From Streptomyces musisoli (GTDB lineage: Bacteria; Actinomycetota; Actinomycetes; Streptomycetales; Streptomycetaceae), in the NCBI RefSeq assembly GCF_016741855.1, contig NZ_JAERRH010000027.1:1-64000 (forward strand): a stretch of DNA of 64,000 bases, read 5' to 3'. Positions 33,111 to 41,874 of this stretch are shown here, one piece after another (position 1 is the stretch's first letter; each line of letters opens with the position of its first letter). The position numbers and the translations under genes were made by a program. The notes under the pieces are model-generated. The model was not told the origin of the DNA. It searched no databases and worked only from the letters and a program-made list of their open reading frames with translations.

Positions 33111-33665
33111 ATGACGAAGCGCAACTCGGGTCGGCCTTCGGCCCTCCTGCGGCAGCCGGCCCAGCGGACCCTTGAGCAACGGGTGACCGCTGGTGACTGC
33201 GGGCTGTTGCTGCTCAGGCTGACCTTCGGACTGTTCATGGCCGGTCACGGCTCACAGAAGCTGTTCGGGCTGTTCGGCGGCCCGGGTCTGACGGCGACCG
33301 GCAAGGGATTCGACGCCCTGGGCTACCGCCCGGGGAAGGTCTACGCCGTGATCTGCGGCCTGTCCGAGTTCCTCGGTGGTCTGGGCCTGGCCGTCGGACT
33401 GCTCACGCCGCTGGCGGCCGCCGCGCTGATCGGGGTGATGATCAATGCCATGGCCACCGTCACCGGTGCCCATGGCCTGTGGGACACGGACGGTGGCGTG
33501 GAGTACAACGTCGCGATCGCCGTCGTCGCCCTCGCCGTCGCCGCCATCGGCCCGGGCCGGCTGGCGATCGACCGGTTCTTCCGCTGGGGCGAAGGCGGCT
33601 GGGCTCCGGCCGCCGTCGCCCTGGGGCTGGGCGGCATCGCCGCCGCGATCGCGCTGACCCTGTGA
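33111..33665 (+). CDS. DoxX-family membrane protein
   Basis: A 184-residue protein. LLLLRLTFGLFMAGHGSQKLFGLFGGPGLTATGKGF is the characteristic first helix and loop of DoxX (RLxxGxxFxxHGxxKLF). Three further helices follow (VYAVICGLSEFLGGLGLAVGLL, LAAAALIGVMINAMATV, IAVVALAVAAIG). The family is tied to thiosulphate/sulphur redox and oxidative-stress complexes, at the membrane. GGAG at 33100-33103 precedes the ATG. No sulphur gene is adjacent. The 40-residue N-terminal soluble stretch is somewhat long. Confidence 0.88.
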   Translation: MTKRNSGRPSALLRQPAQRTLEQRVTAGDCGLLLLRLTFGLFMAGHGSQKLFGLFGGPGLTATGKGFDALGYRPGKVYAVICGLSEFLGGLGLAVGLLTPLAAAALIGVMINAMATVTGAHGLWDTDGGVEYNVAIAVVALAVAAIGPGRLAIDRFFRWGEGGWAPAAVALGLGGIAAAIALTL

Positions 33666-33714
33666 CCCGCCCGAGCCGTTCCGGCCGGAGCGGCGGCCGG
33701 CGACGGTGCGGAGG

Positions 33715-35106
33715 TCACCTGCCGTACCGGTGCCGGGGCAGGCGTACGCGAGGCCGGCCTGCTCGGCCGCCGCGGCCGAGGGCCTGACGGATCGACGTCC
33801 CCGGCACGTCGATGCCGATGCGCTCCTCCGCATAGGCGCGGGCCAGTGCGTGCAGGCGGAACCGTCCGGGTTGCGTCTCCGTCAGGAGATGGGTCGCGGA
33901 CAGCGCGTCGAGATGTTCCCGCACGGTGTGCTCGTGCTCACCCGCGAGAGCCACGGCACCGGCGATGTCCGTACGGCCCGAGGGGTGAAGGGCCAGGAGG
34001 CGCAGCAACTTCCTTGCTCCCGGGGTCGTTCGGGCGTCGGAGGCGGCCAGCGCTCGGCGCACGCCGTCCTCCAGGGCGAGGGACACCACGGCTTCCCGGT
34101 CGTAGTCGTCGAGTGTCCAACCGGGGTGCTGCCGCATGTGGCGGCCGATGACGGTCAGCGCCAGGGGAAGGTGTCCGAGGTCGTCGGCGATCCGCCGAAG
34201 CGCGCCGGTGTCCGTGGCGACGGCATCCGTCCCTGCGGTGCGCCGCAGGAGGTCCACCGAGTCGGCCGGTGCCAGGGGTCCGACGGTGCGGCGGGTGGCC
34301 TCGGGGAGGTCACGCAGCACACGGCGGCTGGTGATCAGGGTGCTGGATCCCGGGCCCCCGGGAAGCAGGGGCCGGACCTGCTCGGCGTCCGCCGCGTCGT
34401 CCAGCACGACGAACGCGTCCGCACGGGCCAGGTGTTGCCGGTAGAGGGAGGTCCGGGCCTCTCTGCCGTGCGGGATGCGGTCCCCGGTGACGCCCAGCAG
34501 GCGCAGGAACGTCTCCAGCACCGCCGCGGGGTCGGCGGCCGGACGGTCCGGTGCGAAGCCGCGCAGGTTGGCGAAGAGCACGGGGGCGCCGGCGTGCGTC
34601 CGGGCGCGTGCCCGGCGGGCCACGTGCAGGGCCAGCGAGGTCTTTCCCGCCCCTGCGGCCCCTTCCAGCACCACCACGCCCGGCCCTCCTTCGGCCGCGA
34701 GAGCGGCTTCGGTGCCGGACACCGACCGGGACCGGCCGACGAGCGGGGACTGCCCCGCGGGCAGCCGGTCATAGGCGCAGACACGGGCGGACGCCTCGGC
34801 CTCGCCGAGGACCGTGCGCAGCGCCTGCCGCCACATGGCGACGGCCGCCTCGTCGCCGACGAGGACCCGGACGACGGCCAGCAGCAGGTCGGAGTTCGGG
34901 CGCCGGCGTCCGAACCGGAAGCAGTCGCCGATGGTCGAGCGCGCCGGCCACTCGCCGCGCGGGCGGCCGGCGCGCTGCCAGTCCTGGTGCACGCGGCGGG
35001 TGATCTCGGTGATCGAGGGGTTGCCCGCCCACGCCTTCAGCAGCCGCAGCTCGGCGACGAACTCGTCCATGGTGCGGGCCTTGCCCGGATCCAGCAGCTG
35101 CGGCAC
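33715..35106 (-). CDS. STAND-type NB-ARC ATPase regulator, short form
   Basis: A 463-residue protein from a GTG at 35106 with GGGGGAGGACG upstream. Residues 1-110 resemble the helical N-terminal domain common in Streptomyces STAND proteins (MDEFVAELRLLKAWAGNPSITEITRRV, GRRRPNSDLLLAVVRVLVGDE). The NB-ARC core has Walker A LEGAAGAGKTSLA, Walker B FVVLDDAADAEQVRPLLP, sensor TLITSRR and GHLPLALTVIG. A winged helix follows (RTDIAGAVALAGEHEHTVREHLDALSATHLL). It stops soon after RLHALARAYAEERIG; relatives usually continue with several hundred residues of TPRs, so the sensor part seems lost. A 24-bp palindrome lies upstream. Confidence 0.82.
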   Translation of the reverse strand: MPQLLDPGKARTMDEFVAELRLLKAWAGNPSITEITRRVHQDWQRAGRPRGEWPARSTIGDCFRFGRRRPNSDLLLAVVRVLVGDEAAVAMWRQALRTVLGEAEASARVCAYDRLPAGQSPLVGRSRSVSGTEAALAAEGGPGVVVLEGAAGAGKTSLALHVARRARARTHAGAPVLFANLRGFAPDRPAADPAAVLETFLRLLGVTGDRIPHGREARTSLYRQHLARADAFVVLDDAADAEQVRPLLPGGPGSSTLITSRRVLRDLPEATRRTVGPLAPADSVDLLRRTAGTDAVATDTGALRRIADDLGHLPLALTVIGRHMRQHPGWTLDDYDREAVVSLALEDGVRRALAASDARTTPGARKLLRLLALHPSGRTDIAGAVALAGEHEHTVREHLDALSATHLLTETQPGRFRLHALARAYAEERIGIDVPGTSIRQALGRGGRAGRPRVRLPRHRYGR

Positions 35107-35139
35107 GAACGTCCTCCCCCTGGGCCCTGAGCCACGACG

Positions 35140-35163
35140 AACTTGGAACGGTCGTTTCAAGTT
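35140..35163. promoter_or_regulatory. 24-bp near-perfect palindrome upstream of the STAND gene
   Basis: AACTTG-G-AACG-GT-CGTT-T-CAAGTT: outer 6-bp and inner 4-bp arms are exact, with one mismatched pair between. It starts 34 bp before the GTG of the STAND gene, at a typical operator position. Confidence 0.65.
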
Positions 35164-35196
35164 AGCGGACGGAGGGCCTCGGCTGTCAAGGGAAAA

Positions 35197-35232
35197 GAGC
35201 CCGGCCCGGCGCTGTCGCACCGGGCCGGGCTC
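35197..35232 (-). terminator. Terminator of the tetR gene with T-tract
   Basis: GAGCCCGGCCCGG (35197-35209) and CCGGGCCGGGCTC (35220-35232) are an exact 13-bp stem with a 10-base loop. On the minus strand the stem is followed by TTTTCCC. It starts 15 bp after the TetR stop and is the most canonical intrinsic terminator in the window. Confidence 0.88.
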
Positions 35233-35246
35233 GTCTCATGGCCGTG

Positions 35247-35846
35247 TCAGGCGAGGGGCGCCCGTCCGATCGAGTCCAGCGCCGCGGTCACGGTCCCGCG
35301 CAGGGTCCGGGCGTCGGCGCCCGCGCGGGAGCGCAGGTTCACGCCGTAGGCGAGCAGGGCCAGCAGTTCCGCGGTCGCCTCCGGATCCGTTCCCGCGGCC
35401 AGTTGGGCCCGCGCCGCGGCCGCGGTGAGCGCCGTGTACAGGGCGTCCCGCAGCTCCTGGTGGTGCCGGTCGAGCACGGCGCGGACATCCGGATCGCCGT
35501 TCTCCGCGCCGGCGTGGGCGTTGGAGACCATGCAGCCCCAGCGAGCGTACTCGCCCGAACACCGCACCGCGATCAGGCTGTCGAAGAACTCGGCCACCGC
35601 CGGCAGGCCGCGGTCGCCCTCCGTGAGCCGGCGGAACATCGGCTGGGACCGCCGCTCCCGGTAGCGGCGCAGCGCGGCCAGGTACAGCTCCTGCTTGCCG
35701 CCGAAGGTGGCGTACAGGCTGGAGCGGTTGAGGCCGGTCGCGGTCACGATGTCCTGGACCCCGGTCGTGGCCACGCCCTGCCTCCAGAACAGCCGCACGA
35801 CCACGTCCAGGGTCTCGTCGGGGTCGAAGTGCTTGATGTCCGGCAT
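35247..35846 (-). CDS. TetR-family regulator
   Basis: A 199-residue regulator. The HTH is DETLDVVVRLFWRQGVATTGVQDIVTATGLNRSSLYATFGGKQELYLAALRRY, typical of the AcuR/YxaF-like group controlling dehydrogenases and stress genes. The C-terminal GCMVSNAHAGAENGDPDVRAVLDRHH is the characteristic GCL-N block of this subgroup. A perfect 24-bp palindrome lies 13 bp upstream of the start. The divergent side has no intact gene for about 400 bp, so its original target may have been lost, leaving it autoregulated. Confidence 0.92.
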   Translation of the reverse strand: MPDIKHFDPDETLDVVVRLFWRQGVATTGVQDIVTATGLNRSSLYATFGGKQELYLAALRRYRERRSQPMFRRLTEGDRGLPAVAEFFDSLIAVRCSGEYARWGCMVSNAHAGAENGDPDVRAVLDRHHQELRDALYTALTAAAARAQLAAGTDPEATAELLALLAYGVNLRSRAGADARTLRGTVTAALDSIGRAPLA

Positions 35847-35858
35847 GCCTCACCCGCC

Positions 35859-35882
35859 ATCTTGGAATCAGGATTCCAAGAT
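35859..35882. promoter_or_regulatory. Perfect 24-bp palindrome (11-bp arms) upstream of tetR
   Basis: ATCTTGGAATC and GATTCCAAGAT around AG. Probably the autoregulatory operator of the adjacent TetR protein. Confidence 0.85.
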
Positions 35883-36180
35883 ACTTCGCGGGCGGAGCAC
35901 GGCGAAGGCCGCCTGGCGCCGGCGCTCGGCATCGCCGCCGGCATCCGACCGGCGTCCAGGATCGTCCACGATGTGCCGGCGGCGCGCGGCCCGGGCCGCA
36001 TGCTCGCGGCCATGAATCGCATCCCCGCACTCTGGCCGGCGGCCTACGGCCCCCGGGTACGCCCGCTTCCCCGTCTCCTCGCCCGCACGGCCGTCCGCCT
36101 GGCCGATTTCGTCCGCATGCTCGCCCTGGCGGACCACCAGTCCTTCACGGTCCTCTGAGGAGACTTCGCGGAGTCGGGAG
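35883..36180. other. Region facing the tetR operator without a clear gene
   Basis: Codon-like GC-rich sequence, but no recognisable product. A 48-codon frame from ATG 36012 (MNRIPALWPAAYGPRV...) lacks a ribosome site and similarity. It may be decayed coding sequence of the regulator's former target. Confidence 0.35.
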
Positions 36181-36240
36181 AACGCCGGGCCGCCACCGGG
36201 CCCGCCCGGCCGCGGCCCGGCGGGTGAGGGGCCCGGCGTT
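36181..36240 (-). terminator. Hairpin after the cupin gene
   Basis: AACGCCGGGCC and GGCCCGGCGTT form an exact 11-bp outer stem, with GC-rich inner pairing, starting seven bases after the cupin stop. Confidence 0.65.
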
Positions 36241-36247
36241 CCGGCCG

Positions 36248-36742
36248 TCAGCCGCCGTCGGCCGCGGGTTCGGTGGCGTAGCGGCTCATCACCTGGAAGC
36301 TCGCCCGCGGGGTCAAGGGCCGGCCGTCCGCGCTCATGTCCCGCAGGTCGCGGAAGTACTGCACATACAGGTCGGGCGTGAACGTGCTGAGCATGACGGC
36401 CGGCCGGTCCGTGCGGTTGGCGAAGGTGTGCGGGGCTCCGGGCGGGACCATCACGAGCGTGCCCGCGGTCGCGTCGTACTCCTGGTCCGCGACGGTGAAC
36501 CGCACGGTGCCGCAGACGATGTAGAAGCCCTCGTCGTGCCGCGCGTGGCGATGCTGCGGGGGCCCCGGGGTGTGCGGGGCGAGGACGGACTCGGCGATCC
36601 CGATGCGGTGCCCGGTGTTGCTGCCGTCCTCGAGGACGCGCATGCGCGTGGAGCCCAGGACGATCACCTCGCCCTCGTCAGGCCCGACCACCGAGACGGC
36701 GGGGACTGCGGTCGGCTCGTCGGTCTTGAGTTCATCGGTCAT
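36248..36742 (-). CDS. Cupin-domain protein
   Basis: A 164-residue single-domain cupin. Motif 1 is PPQHRHARHDEGFYIVCGTVRF (two His, Glu and a following Gly) and motif 2 GTLVMVPPGAPHTFANRTDRP with the third metal His. The ATG at 36742 (MTDELKTDEP) is used because longer frames add unrelated sequence. These proteins bind a divalent metal and range from dioxygenases and isomerases to sugar- or quercetin-type binders; this one cannot be assigned. It is divergent from a possible LysR fragment. Confidence 0.85.
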   Translation of the reverse strand: MTDELKTDEPTAVPAVSVVGPDEGEVIVLGSTRMRVLEDGSNTGHRIGIAESVLAPHTPGPPQHRHARHDEGFYIVCGTVRFTVADQEYDATAGTLVMVPPGAPHTFANRTDRPAVMLSTFTPDLYVQYFRDLRDMSADGRPLTPRASFQVMSRYATEPAADGG

Positions 36743-37556
36743 ATCCCGATTGCACTGCCGGACGGGGAGCACTGTCCAAGACCCGTCATGCGACCTCGAT
36801 ACCGAACGGGTATCGCCGCAGGAGCCACGCACGCTGCGCTGCTTCGCGGCGGTCGCCGAGGAACGGCCGCGCTCGGGGGCGCCGCCGCCGCCGGTGCCTC
36901 GGGCGTCGGCCGTGGTGTCTCGGGCCTCGGACGGCGGTCGCGCGCCGCGTCCCGCCGTCAGCGCCCCTCGACGCCCTGGATCCGGCGACGGGCGAACGCC
37001 CCACCTGCTGAGCCGAGGGTGCCGGAGCCGCTGACGGCATCGGTCACGTCACCGTGGCCATGACCGGCGCGGCCCGGTCCGGGCGTACCGCGGCCGGCCC
37101 AAATCCGGTCGGACGCCCGCCGGTCGGCCGGTCGTCGGCGGTGAGGCGGGACCGGGTGCCGAGCACTCAGCGCGGCGGTCCGGCCGGTCCTCCTGGGTGG
37201 TGACGGTCAGGCCCGGGGCGCCCCCGTCCGACTTTCGGCCACGCGGAGCACGTCTGCTCCGGAGCACCGTGGGCCCACCCCGCCCCACCCGCCCTCGGCG
37301 ACCGCAGCCGGACCCGCGCCTGCGCGCATCTCGGACAGCGCTTCCACGGCCACCTGGCGGGTAACCGGCGGTCGGCCCCCGCCGATGGTGACCGGGTACC
37401 CGCTTGCCGGGCCTCCGGCACGGGACGAGCATGCTCCCACCCACTGTTCGACAGGGAGTGGCCCCATGCCCCCGAGCGCGACAGTAGTGAACGCGGGCCG
37501 CACAGAGCCCGCGGCACGTGGATGCCGGTGTCCTGTGTCTTCCGAAAGGGCTGGAC
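36743..37556. other. 814-bp region with decayed coding sequence
   Basis: No intact gene. Near the cupin start a short LysR-like stretch is visible (see separate entry). The rest is open in several frames, as expected for very GC-rich DNA, but holds no recognisable domain. The YbdK gene may use part of the right end as leader. Confidence 0.4.
36795..36870 (+). pseudogene. Possible LysR-regulator N-terminal fragment
   Basis: PRTLRCFAAVAEER at 36825-36866 matches the first helix of LysR proteins (LRxLRCFxAVAEExxF). The expected helix-turn-helix does not follow in frame; instead there is Pro/Ala/Arg-rich sequence. It is divergent from the cupin gene, the normal position of a LysR regulator. Only about 14 residues are persuasive. 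Confidence 0.3.
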
Positions 37557-38726
37557 GTGCCAGAGCCGCTTGATGCCGTGACCCCTGCCGCCGCCGGTAC
37601 GCCCGTAGCCCCGGCCGAGGTGACCGCACCGCCGACCGTCGGAGTGGAGGAGGAGTTCGTCCTGGCCGGGCGGCACAGCAGGGCGGCTGTGCACCGGGCC
37701 CCGTCCGTGGTGCGTGCCGCGCTGGGCCGCATCGGCGCATCCCATGTCACCGCGGAGGTCTCGCAGGCCCAGGTGGAGACCGTCAGCGCGGTGTGCCGCA
37801 CCGCCGCCGAACTGGAGGCCGAGATCGTCCGGTTACGGCGGGGCGCGGCCGCGGCCGCGGCCGAGTACGACTGCTTGCTGGTGCCCAGCGGCACCCCGGT
37901 CCTCGGCCGGCCCGGGCCGCCGCCCATCGCGGACAAGCCTCGCTACCGGGCCTTCGCACGCCGCTTCGGGCCTTTGATGCACGACCAGGGAGTGAACGCC
38001 TGCCACGTACACGTCGGCGTGGACGACCGGGAGGAGGCCGTACGGGCGGTCAACCATCTGCGGGGCTGGATGCCCTTGCTGCTCGCCATCACCGGCAACT
38101 CCCCCTACAGCGACGGGACGGACACCGCGTACGCGAGCTGGCGCACCATGGTCTGGAGCCGGTGGCCCTCGGCGGGCCCTCCGCCCTACCTGCGGGGAGT
38201 TGCCCACTACGAACGGATAGTGGGTCAACTCATCGCCAGTGGCGCGGCGATGGACCCGGCCATGATCTACTGGTACGTCCGCCCCTCCCCGCACCTGCCC
38301 ACCCTCGAGGTACGCATCGCCGACGTGCTGCCCGAGGCCGCGACCACCGCTGCCTACGCGCTCCTCGTCCGTGCCCTCGTCGCCGGCGCCGTGCAGGCGG
38401 TACGCACCGGCGAGCCCGCGCCCGAGGTACCCGATCCGCTGCTCAGGGCTGCATGCTGGCAGGCCGCCCGGCACGGGACCTCCGGCATCCTGCCCGCCAC
38501 CCACACCCGCGACCACACCCCCACGGCCGTCGGCCCCCTGGTCGAGGAGCTGTGGAAACGGGTCGAGCCGCAGCTGACCGGCTACGGCGACGACCGGCGG
38601 GTGGGCGACTGGCTCAGCGCCGTGCAGAGCCGGGGCAGCGGCTCCTCGCGCCAGCGGCGTATCGCGGGCCATCACGGTGGCAGCCTCCAGGCCGTGGTCG
38701 ACACCCTCGCCGTCGAACCACGGTGA
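37557..38726 (+). CDS. YbdK-type carboxylate-amine ligase (glutamate-cysteine ligase family 2)
   Basis: A 389-residue protein. PTVGVEEEFVLAGRHS is the opening GVEEEF motif, and VNACHVHVGVDDREEAVRAVNHLRGWMPLLLAITGNSPYSDGTDTAYASWR is the core block of the family, with ATP and metal ligands. SGILPATHTRDHTPTAVGPLVEELW ends the domain. It can ligate glutamate and an amine in vitro; in actinomycetes using mycothiol, its true role is unsettled. The GTG at 37557 follows AAAGGG; an ATG at 37518 is an alternative. Confidence 0.88.
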   Translation: MPEPLDAVTPAAAGTPVAPAEVTAPPTVGVEEEFVLAGRHSRAAVHRAPSVVRAALGRIGASHVTAEVSQAQVETVSAVCRTAAELEAEIVRLRRGAAAAAAEYDCLLVPSGTPVLGRPGPPPIADKPRYRAFARRFGPLMHDQGVNACHVHVGVDDREEAVRAVNHLRGWMPLLLAITGNSPYSDGTDTAYASWRTMVWSRWPSAGPPPYLRGVAHYERIVGQLIASGAAMDPAMIYWYVRPSPHLPTLEVRIADVLPEAATTAAYALLVRALVAGAVQAVRTGEPAPEVPDPLLRAACWQAARHGTSGILPATHTRDHTPTAVGPLVEELWKRVEPQLTGYGDDRRVGDWLSAVQSRGSGSSRQRRIAGHHGGSLQAVVDTLAVEPR

Positions 38727-38830
38727 CCCGGACCGACGGCACGCGACCCGTCGATTTGCCTTCGAGTGGACTCCAGCCTCCACACTGATGCCGACAAAGA
38801 TCCAGACCGAGGACAGAACGGCGGCAGCAG

Positions 38831-39643
38831 ATGGCAACGACCGGCGGAGCGGGGCACCCCCTGCCGTACGACACCTACCGTGAGGCGATCGAGCGGGAGA
38901 CCCGCCGCTTCGCCGAGACGGTGAGCGGCGCCGACCCCACGAGCGCCGTACCCGACTGTCCCGACTGGACGCTGGCCGACCTCACCCGGCACGTGGGATC
39001 GCTCCAGCGCTGGTTCAGCGCGCTGCTGACCCGGCGTGTGCAGGAGCCTCCGCGCAGCCGCGAGGTGGAGCTGGGCCTGCCCGAGCACGCGCGGGACTAC
39101 GCCGGCTGGGTGATGGCCGGGGTGCCCGAAGTGGCGGCCGTGCTCGGCGACACGGATCCCGACGCGGCGATGTGGGCCTGGGGCGAGGACCAGCACGCGC
39201 GGTTCTGGGCCCGCCGGATGCTCTTCGAAACGCTGGTGCACCGGGTGGACGCGGAGCGTGCCGTGGGCCGGGAGACGGACGTCGACCCCGCGCTGGCGGC
39301 GGACGGGGTGGACGAGTTCCTGGTCAACCTGCCCTACGCGGGGCTCTTCGCTCCCGGTGTGACCAAACTGCGCGGCGACGGCGAGACCGTCGCGTTCCGG
39401 TGTACGGACTCCGGCGGCGCCTCCGGCGAGGAGTGGCGGGTGCGGCTGGACCCGGACGGTTTCCGGCTGCTGCCGCGCCCGGGCGCCGACGCGACGCCCG
39501 GGCCGGACGCGGTCGCGGTGCGCGGGCAGGCGGCGGACCTTCTGCTGCTGCTCTACGGGCGGCGGTCGTACCAGGAGCCCGTCTTCGACGTGTCGGGAGA
39601 GACCGCGGTCCTCGACCGCTGGTTCGCCCACACGGCCTTCTGA
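38831..39643 (+). CDS. Maleylpyruvate isomerase/mycothiol-dependent (DinB-like) family protein
   Basis: A 270-residue protein of the actinomycete MDMPI family. The N-terminal helical bundle is DTYREAIERETRRFAETV, VPDCPDWTLADLTRHVGSLQRWFSALL, and AMWAWGEDQHARFWARRMLFETLVHRVDAERAVG; the conserved His residues (TRHVG, FETLVHRVDAE) are metal ligands. The C-terminal domain FLVNLPYAGLFAPGV to LLLLYGRRS is the usual partner. Such proteins use mycothiol as cofactor or bind it. Substrate unknown. A leader with AGGACAG is weak. It is 104 bp after the ligase gene. Confidence 0.88.
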   Translation: MATTGGAGHPLPYDTYREAIERETRRFAETVSGADPTSAVPDCPDWTLADLTRHVGSLQRWFSALLTRRVQEPPRSREVELGLPEHARDYAGWVMAGVPEVAAVLGDTDPDAAMWAWGEDQHARFWARRMLFETLVHRVDAERAVGRETDVDPALAADGVDEFLVNLPYAGLFAPGVTKLRGDGETVAFRCTDSGGASGEEWRVRLDPDGFRLLPRPGADATPGPDAVAVRGQAADLLLLLYGRRSYQEPVFDVSGETAVLDRWFAHTAF

Positions 39644-39790
39644 TCCGACGGGGACACGCCTTCCGCCGGTGTTCTGATCCGGCGGGAGGGCGCACGCCCC
39701 TGGCCGCAGGCCGTCCGGACCGGCGAGAGGCACGCTTCTTGCCACCGGTTCCCTTCCCAGGGGCATGCCCCTTGCCGTCGCCGGCCGGGC

Positions 39791-40987
39791 TCATCCGGTC
39801 GGTGACGGAGGCGGTTCGGTCGAGTCGTCGGCGGGGCGCCGGACGGCCAGCGCCGCGATGTCGTCCTGGAGGCGGTCGCCGCTGTAGTCCAGCAGGTCGC
39901 GGTGCAGCCGTTCCAGCAGATCCCGCGGCGGGAGGGACCGCCAGGAACGAAGGCGCTGGAGCAGCGGGTAGAAGGAGCCGCCCGCGTCGCGGGTCTCCGT
40001 GACACCGTCCGTGTACAGCAGGAGCTGGTCGCCGGGGCGGAAGTCATAGGTGTCGACGTGGTACGGCTCCCCGAGCAGCATGCCCAGGTTCAGCGGCGGA
40101 GCCGAACGCCCGCTGTCCAGTTCGCGGACCTCGTCCGACCGGATGAGGATCGGGGGCGGATGCCCGCAGTTGACGACGCGGATCAGCGTGGGCTCCATGG
40201 GGACCTCGACGAAGACCGCCGTGACGAACCGCTCCCCCACCTCGGAGCCGCCCAGCTGCGTCGCCCGGCGGCTCATGCTCCTCTCCACCCGGTCCGCCAG
40301 GTCGGGGAGCGCCGGTTCGTCGTGCGCCGCCTCGCGGAACGCGCCGAGCAGGGCCGCCGCGGTCTCCACCGCGAGCAGCCCCTTGCCGCGCACGTCGCCG
40401 ATGAGCAGCCGGACCCCGTACGAGGTGGGGACGGCCTCGTAGAGGTCACCGCCGATGCGCGCCTCCGCCGCGGCCGCCAGGTAGAGGCTCTCCAGCAGGA
40501 GATCGCCGATGCGGTGGGGAACTGGCCTGAGCAGGACCCGTTGGGCGATGTCGGCCACGAAGCGCACATCGGCCAGCGTGCGTTCACGGTGGACGCGGTG
40601 CGCGGCCAGGATGGTGCCGAGGATGCCCACCAAGGCGGTGCAGACGTAGGCGGCCACGTAGTAGCGCTCCCAGAGGTAGCCGACCGGCCGTCCGGCACAG
40701 CACGGGGTGCCGGCCAGGATCCCCAACATGAGGACGGCGAACGCCGTGGCACCGGCGACGACGGCGGGCCCGTGGGCGAACGCGGTCACCAGCGGCAGGG
40801 CGATCAGCACGAAGCTCACCGGCCACTCCACCGGCGTCACGGGTTCCAGCACGAGCAGGCCCGCCACGTACAGGACCGGAAGCCACCGCATCCACGCGGG
40901 GGGCTCCGGCAACCGCGTCCGCGCGGCGGCGCCGCTCTCCGGCTCTCGACCGGTATGGCCGGGCTTCGGCATACGTGGTCTTCGCAC
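39791..40987 (-). CDS. PP2C-family serine phosphatase, RsbU-like, membrane-anchored
   Basis: A 398-residue protein from a GTG at 40987 with AGGAG upstream. Residues 30-155 contain about four transmembrane helices (WLPVLYVAGLLVLEPV, VSFVLIALPLVTAFAHG, AGATAFAVLMLGILAG, YVAAYVCTALVGILGTILA). The PP2C domain follows: EARIGGDLYEAV, LLIGDVRGKGLLAVETAA, NCGHPPPILI, LLYTDGVTETRDAGG and LQDDIAALAVRR, with the metal-binding Asp residues. It would dephosphorylate an anti-sigma antagonist, linking an envelope signal to a sigma factor. No anti-sigma gene is adjacent. Confidence 0.92.
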   Translation of the reverse strand: MRRPRMPKPGHTGREPESGAAARTRLPEPPAWMRWLPVLYVAGLLVLEPVTPVEWPVSFVLIALPLVTAFAHGPAVVAGATAFAVLMLGILAGTPCCAGRPVGYLWERYYVAAYVCTALVGILGTILAAHRVHRERTLADVRFVADIAQRVLLRPVPHRIGDLLLESLYLAAAAEARIGGDLYEAVPTSYGVRLLIGDVRGKGLLAVETAAALLGAFREAAHDEPALPDLADRVERSMSRRATQLGGSEVGERFVTAVFVEVPMEPTLIRVVNCGHPPPILIRSDEVRELDSGRSAPPLNLGMLLGEPYHVDTYDFRPGDQLLLYTDGVTETRDAGGSFYPLLQRLRSWRSLPPRDLLERLHRDLLDYSGDRLQDDIAALAVRRPADDSTEPPPSPTG

Positions 40988-41108
40988 ACGGACTCCTGTC
41001 ACCGGAACCGGACAAGACTCCCAGCCTGGTGTGCCGGGCCACGGCACACCGGCATTGCTCCACTCAACGGCATGTTCCGCCACGGTTATTGACTCCGCGG
41101 AACCCTAT

Positions 41109-41135
41109 TGGTTGAGTGGCTCAGCCACTGAACCA
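41109..41135. promoter_or_regulatory. 27-bp palindromic operator of the GntR-GMC operon
   Basis: TGGTT-G-AGTGGCT-C-AGCCACT-G-AACCA: arms of 5 and 7 bp are exact, with one G-G mismatch and a central C. It ends 22 bp before the GntR ATG and probably mediates autoregulation, as is usual for FadR-type regulators. Confidence 0.8.
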
Positions 41136-41157
41136 CTGAGTCGAGTCGGAGGCCGGG

Positions 41158-41874
41158 ATGGAAGCACTGCCACGCGAGACGATCGTCGACGTGCTGGAGA
41201 GGAAGCTGCGCGAGGACATCCTCGCCGGACGCCATCCCGCCGGAAGCTATCTGCCGCCCGAACGCGAACTCGCCGACGGGTTCGGGGTCACCCGCACCAC
41301 GCTCAAGCACGCCTTCGGCAGGCTCGCGCAGTCCGGTCTGCTGGAGACGCGCCACGGAGTCGGCACGCGGGTACGGGACTTCCTGCGCCTGGGCGGGGCC
41401 GATCTGCTCCCCATGCTGGTGCGGCACAGCCCGGACTGGATCGGGGAGATCTTCGAAGTCCGCCGCAGCATCGGTGCGTTGATCGCGGAGCGTGCCGCGG
41501 CCTGCGCCACACCGGCGCATGTCGGCGAGTTGCGCCGGCTGCTTGCCGCCGTGTTGGAGGCGGACGGCGGCGACCCGGCACAGCTGGCGGACGCCGAGGT
41601 CCACCGGGCCCTGGCCCGCGCCACGGGGAACCGGGTGTACGTGCTGTTGACGAACACCTTGTTCAACGCCTACCTGCCGGTGCGCGCCGCACTGGCCGGC
41701 CCCTTCGAGGACGCCCGGACCGCGCACGACCGACTGGCGCCGGTCGTCGAGGCCGTCGCGGCCGGCGACCGGGAAGCCGCGCGCACCGCCGCGGGCGACT
41801 ACCTGTCGACCACGGAACGGCTGATGCTCGAAGGGCTCGCGCGTTCCGGCGGGCGTCGGGGGGATGCCCGGTGA
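41158..41874 (+). CDS. FadR-type (FCD) GntR regulator
   Basis: A 238-residue regulator. The wHTH reads VDVLERKLREDILAGRHPAGSYLPPERELADGFGVTRTTLKHAFGRLAQSGLLETRHGVGT. The FCD ligand domain includes FEVRRSIGALIAERAAACATP, DAEVHRALARATGN and AHDRLAPVVEAVAAGDREAARTAAGDYL. By gene order it corresponds to mycobacterial Rv0494, a fatty-acid-responsive regulator, which lies beside Rv0493c and a GMC oxidoreductase. Its stop overlaps the next start as GTGA. It probably represses its own operon through the 27-bp palindrome and responds to an acyl ligand (inference). Confidence 0.9.
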   Translation: MEALPRETIVDVLERKLREDILAGRHPAGSYLPPERELADGFGVTRTTLKHAFGRLAQSGLLETRHGVGTRVRDFLRLGGADLLPMLVRHSPDWIGEIFEVRRSIGALIAERAAACATPAHVGELRRLLAAVLEADGGDPAQLADAEVHRALARATGNRVYVLLTNTLFNAYLPVRAALAGPFEDARTAHDRLAPVVEAVAAGDREAARTAAGDYLSTTERLMLEGLARSGGRRGDAR

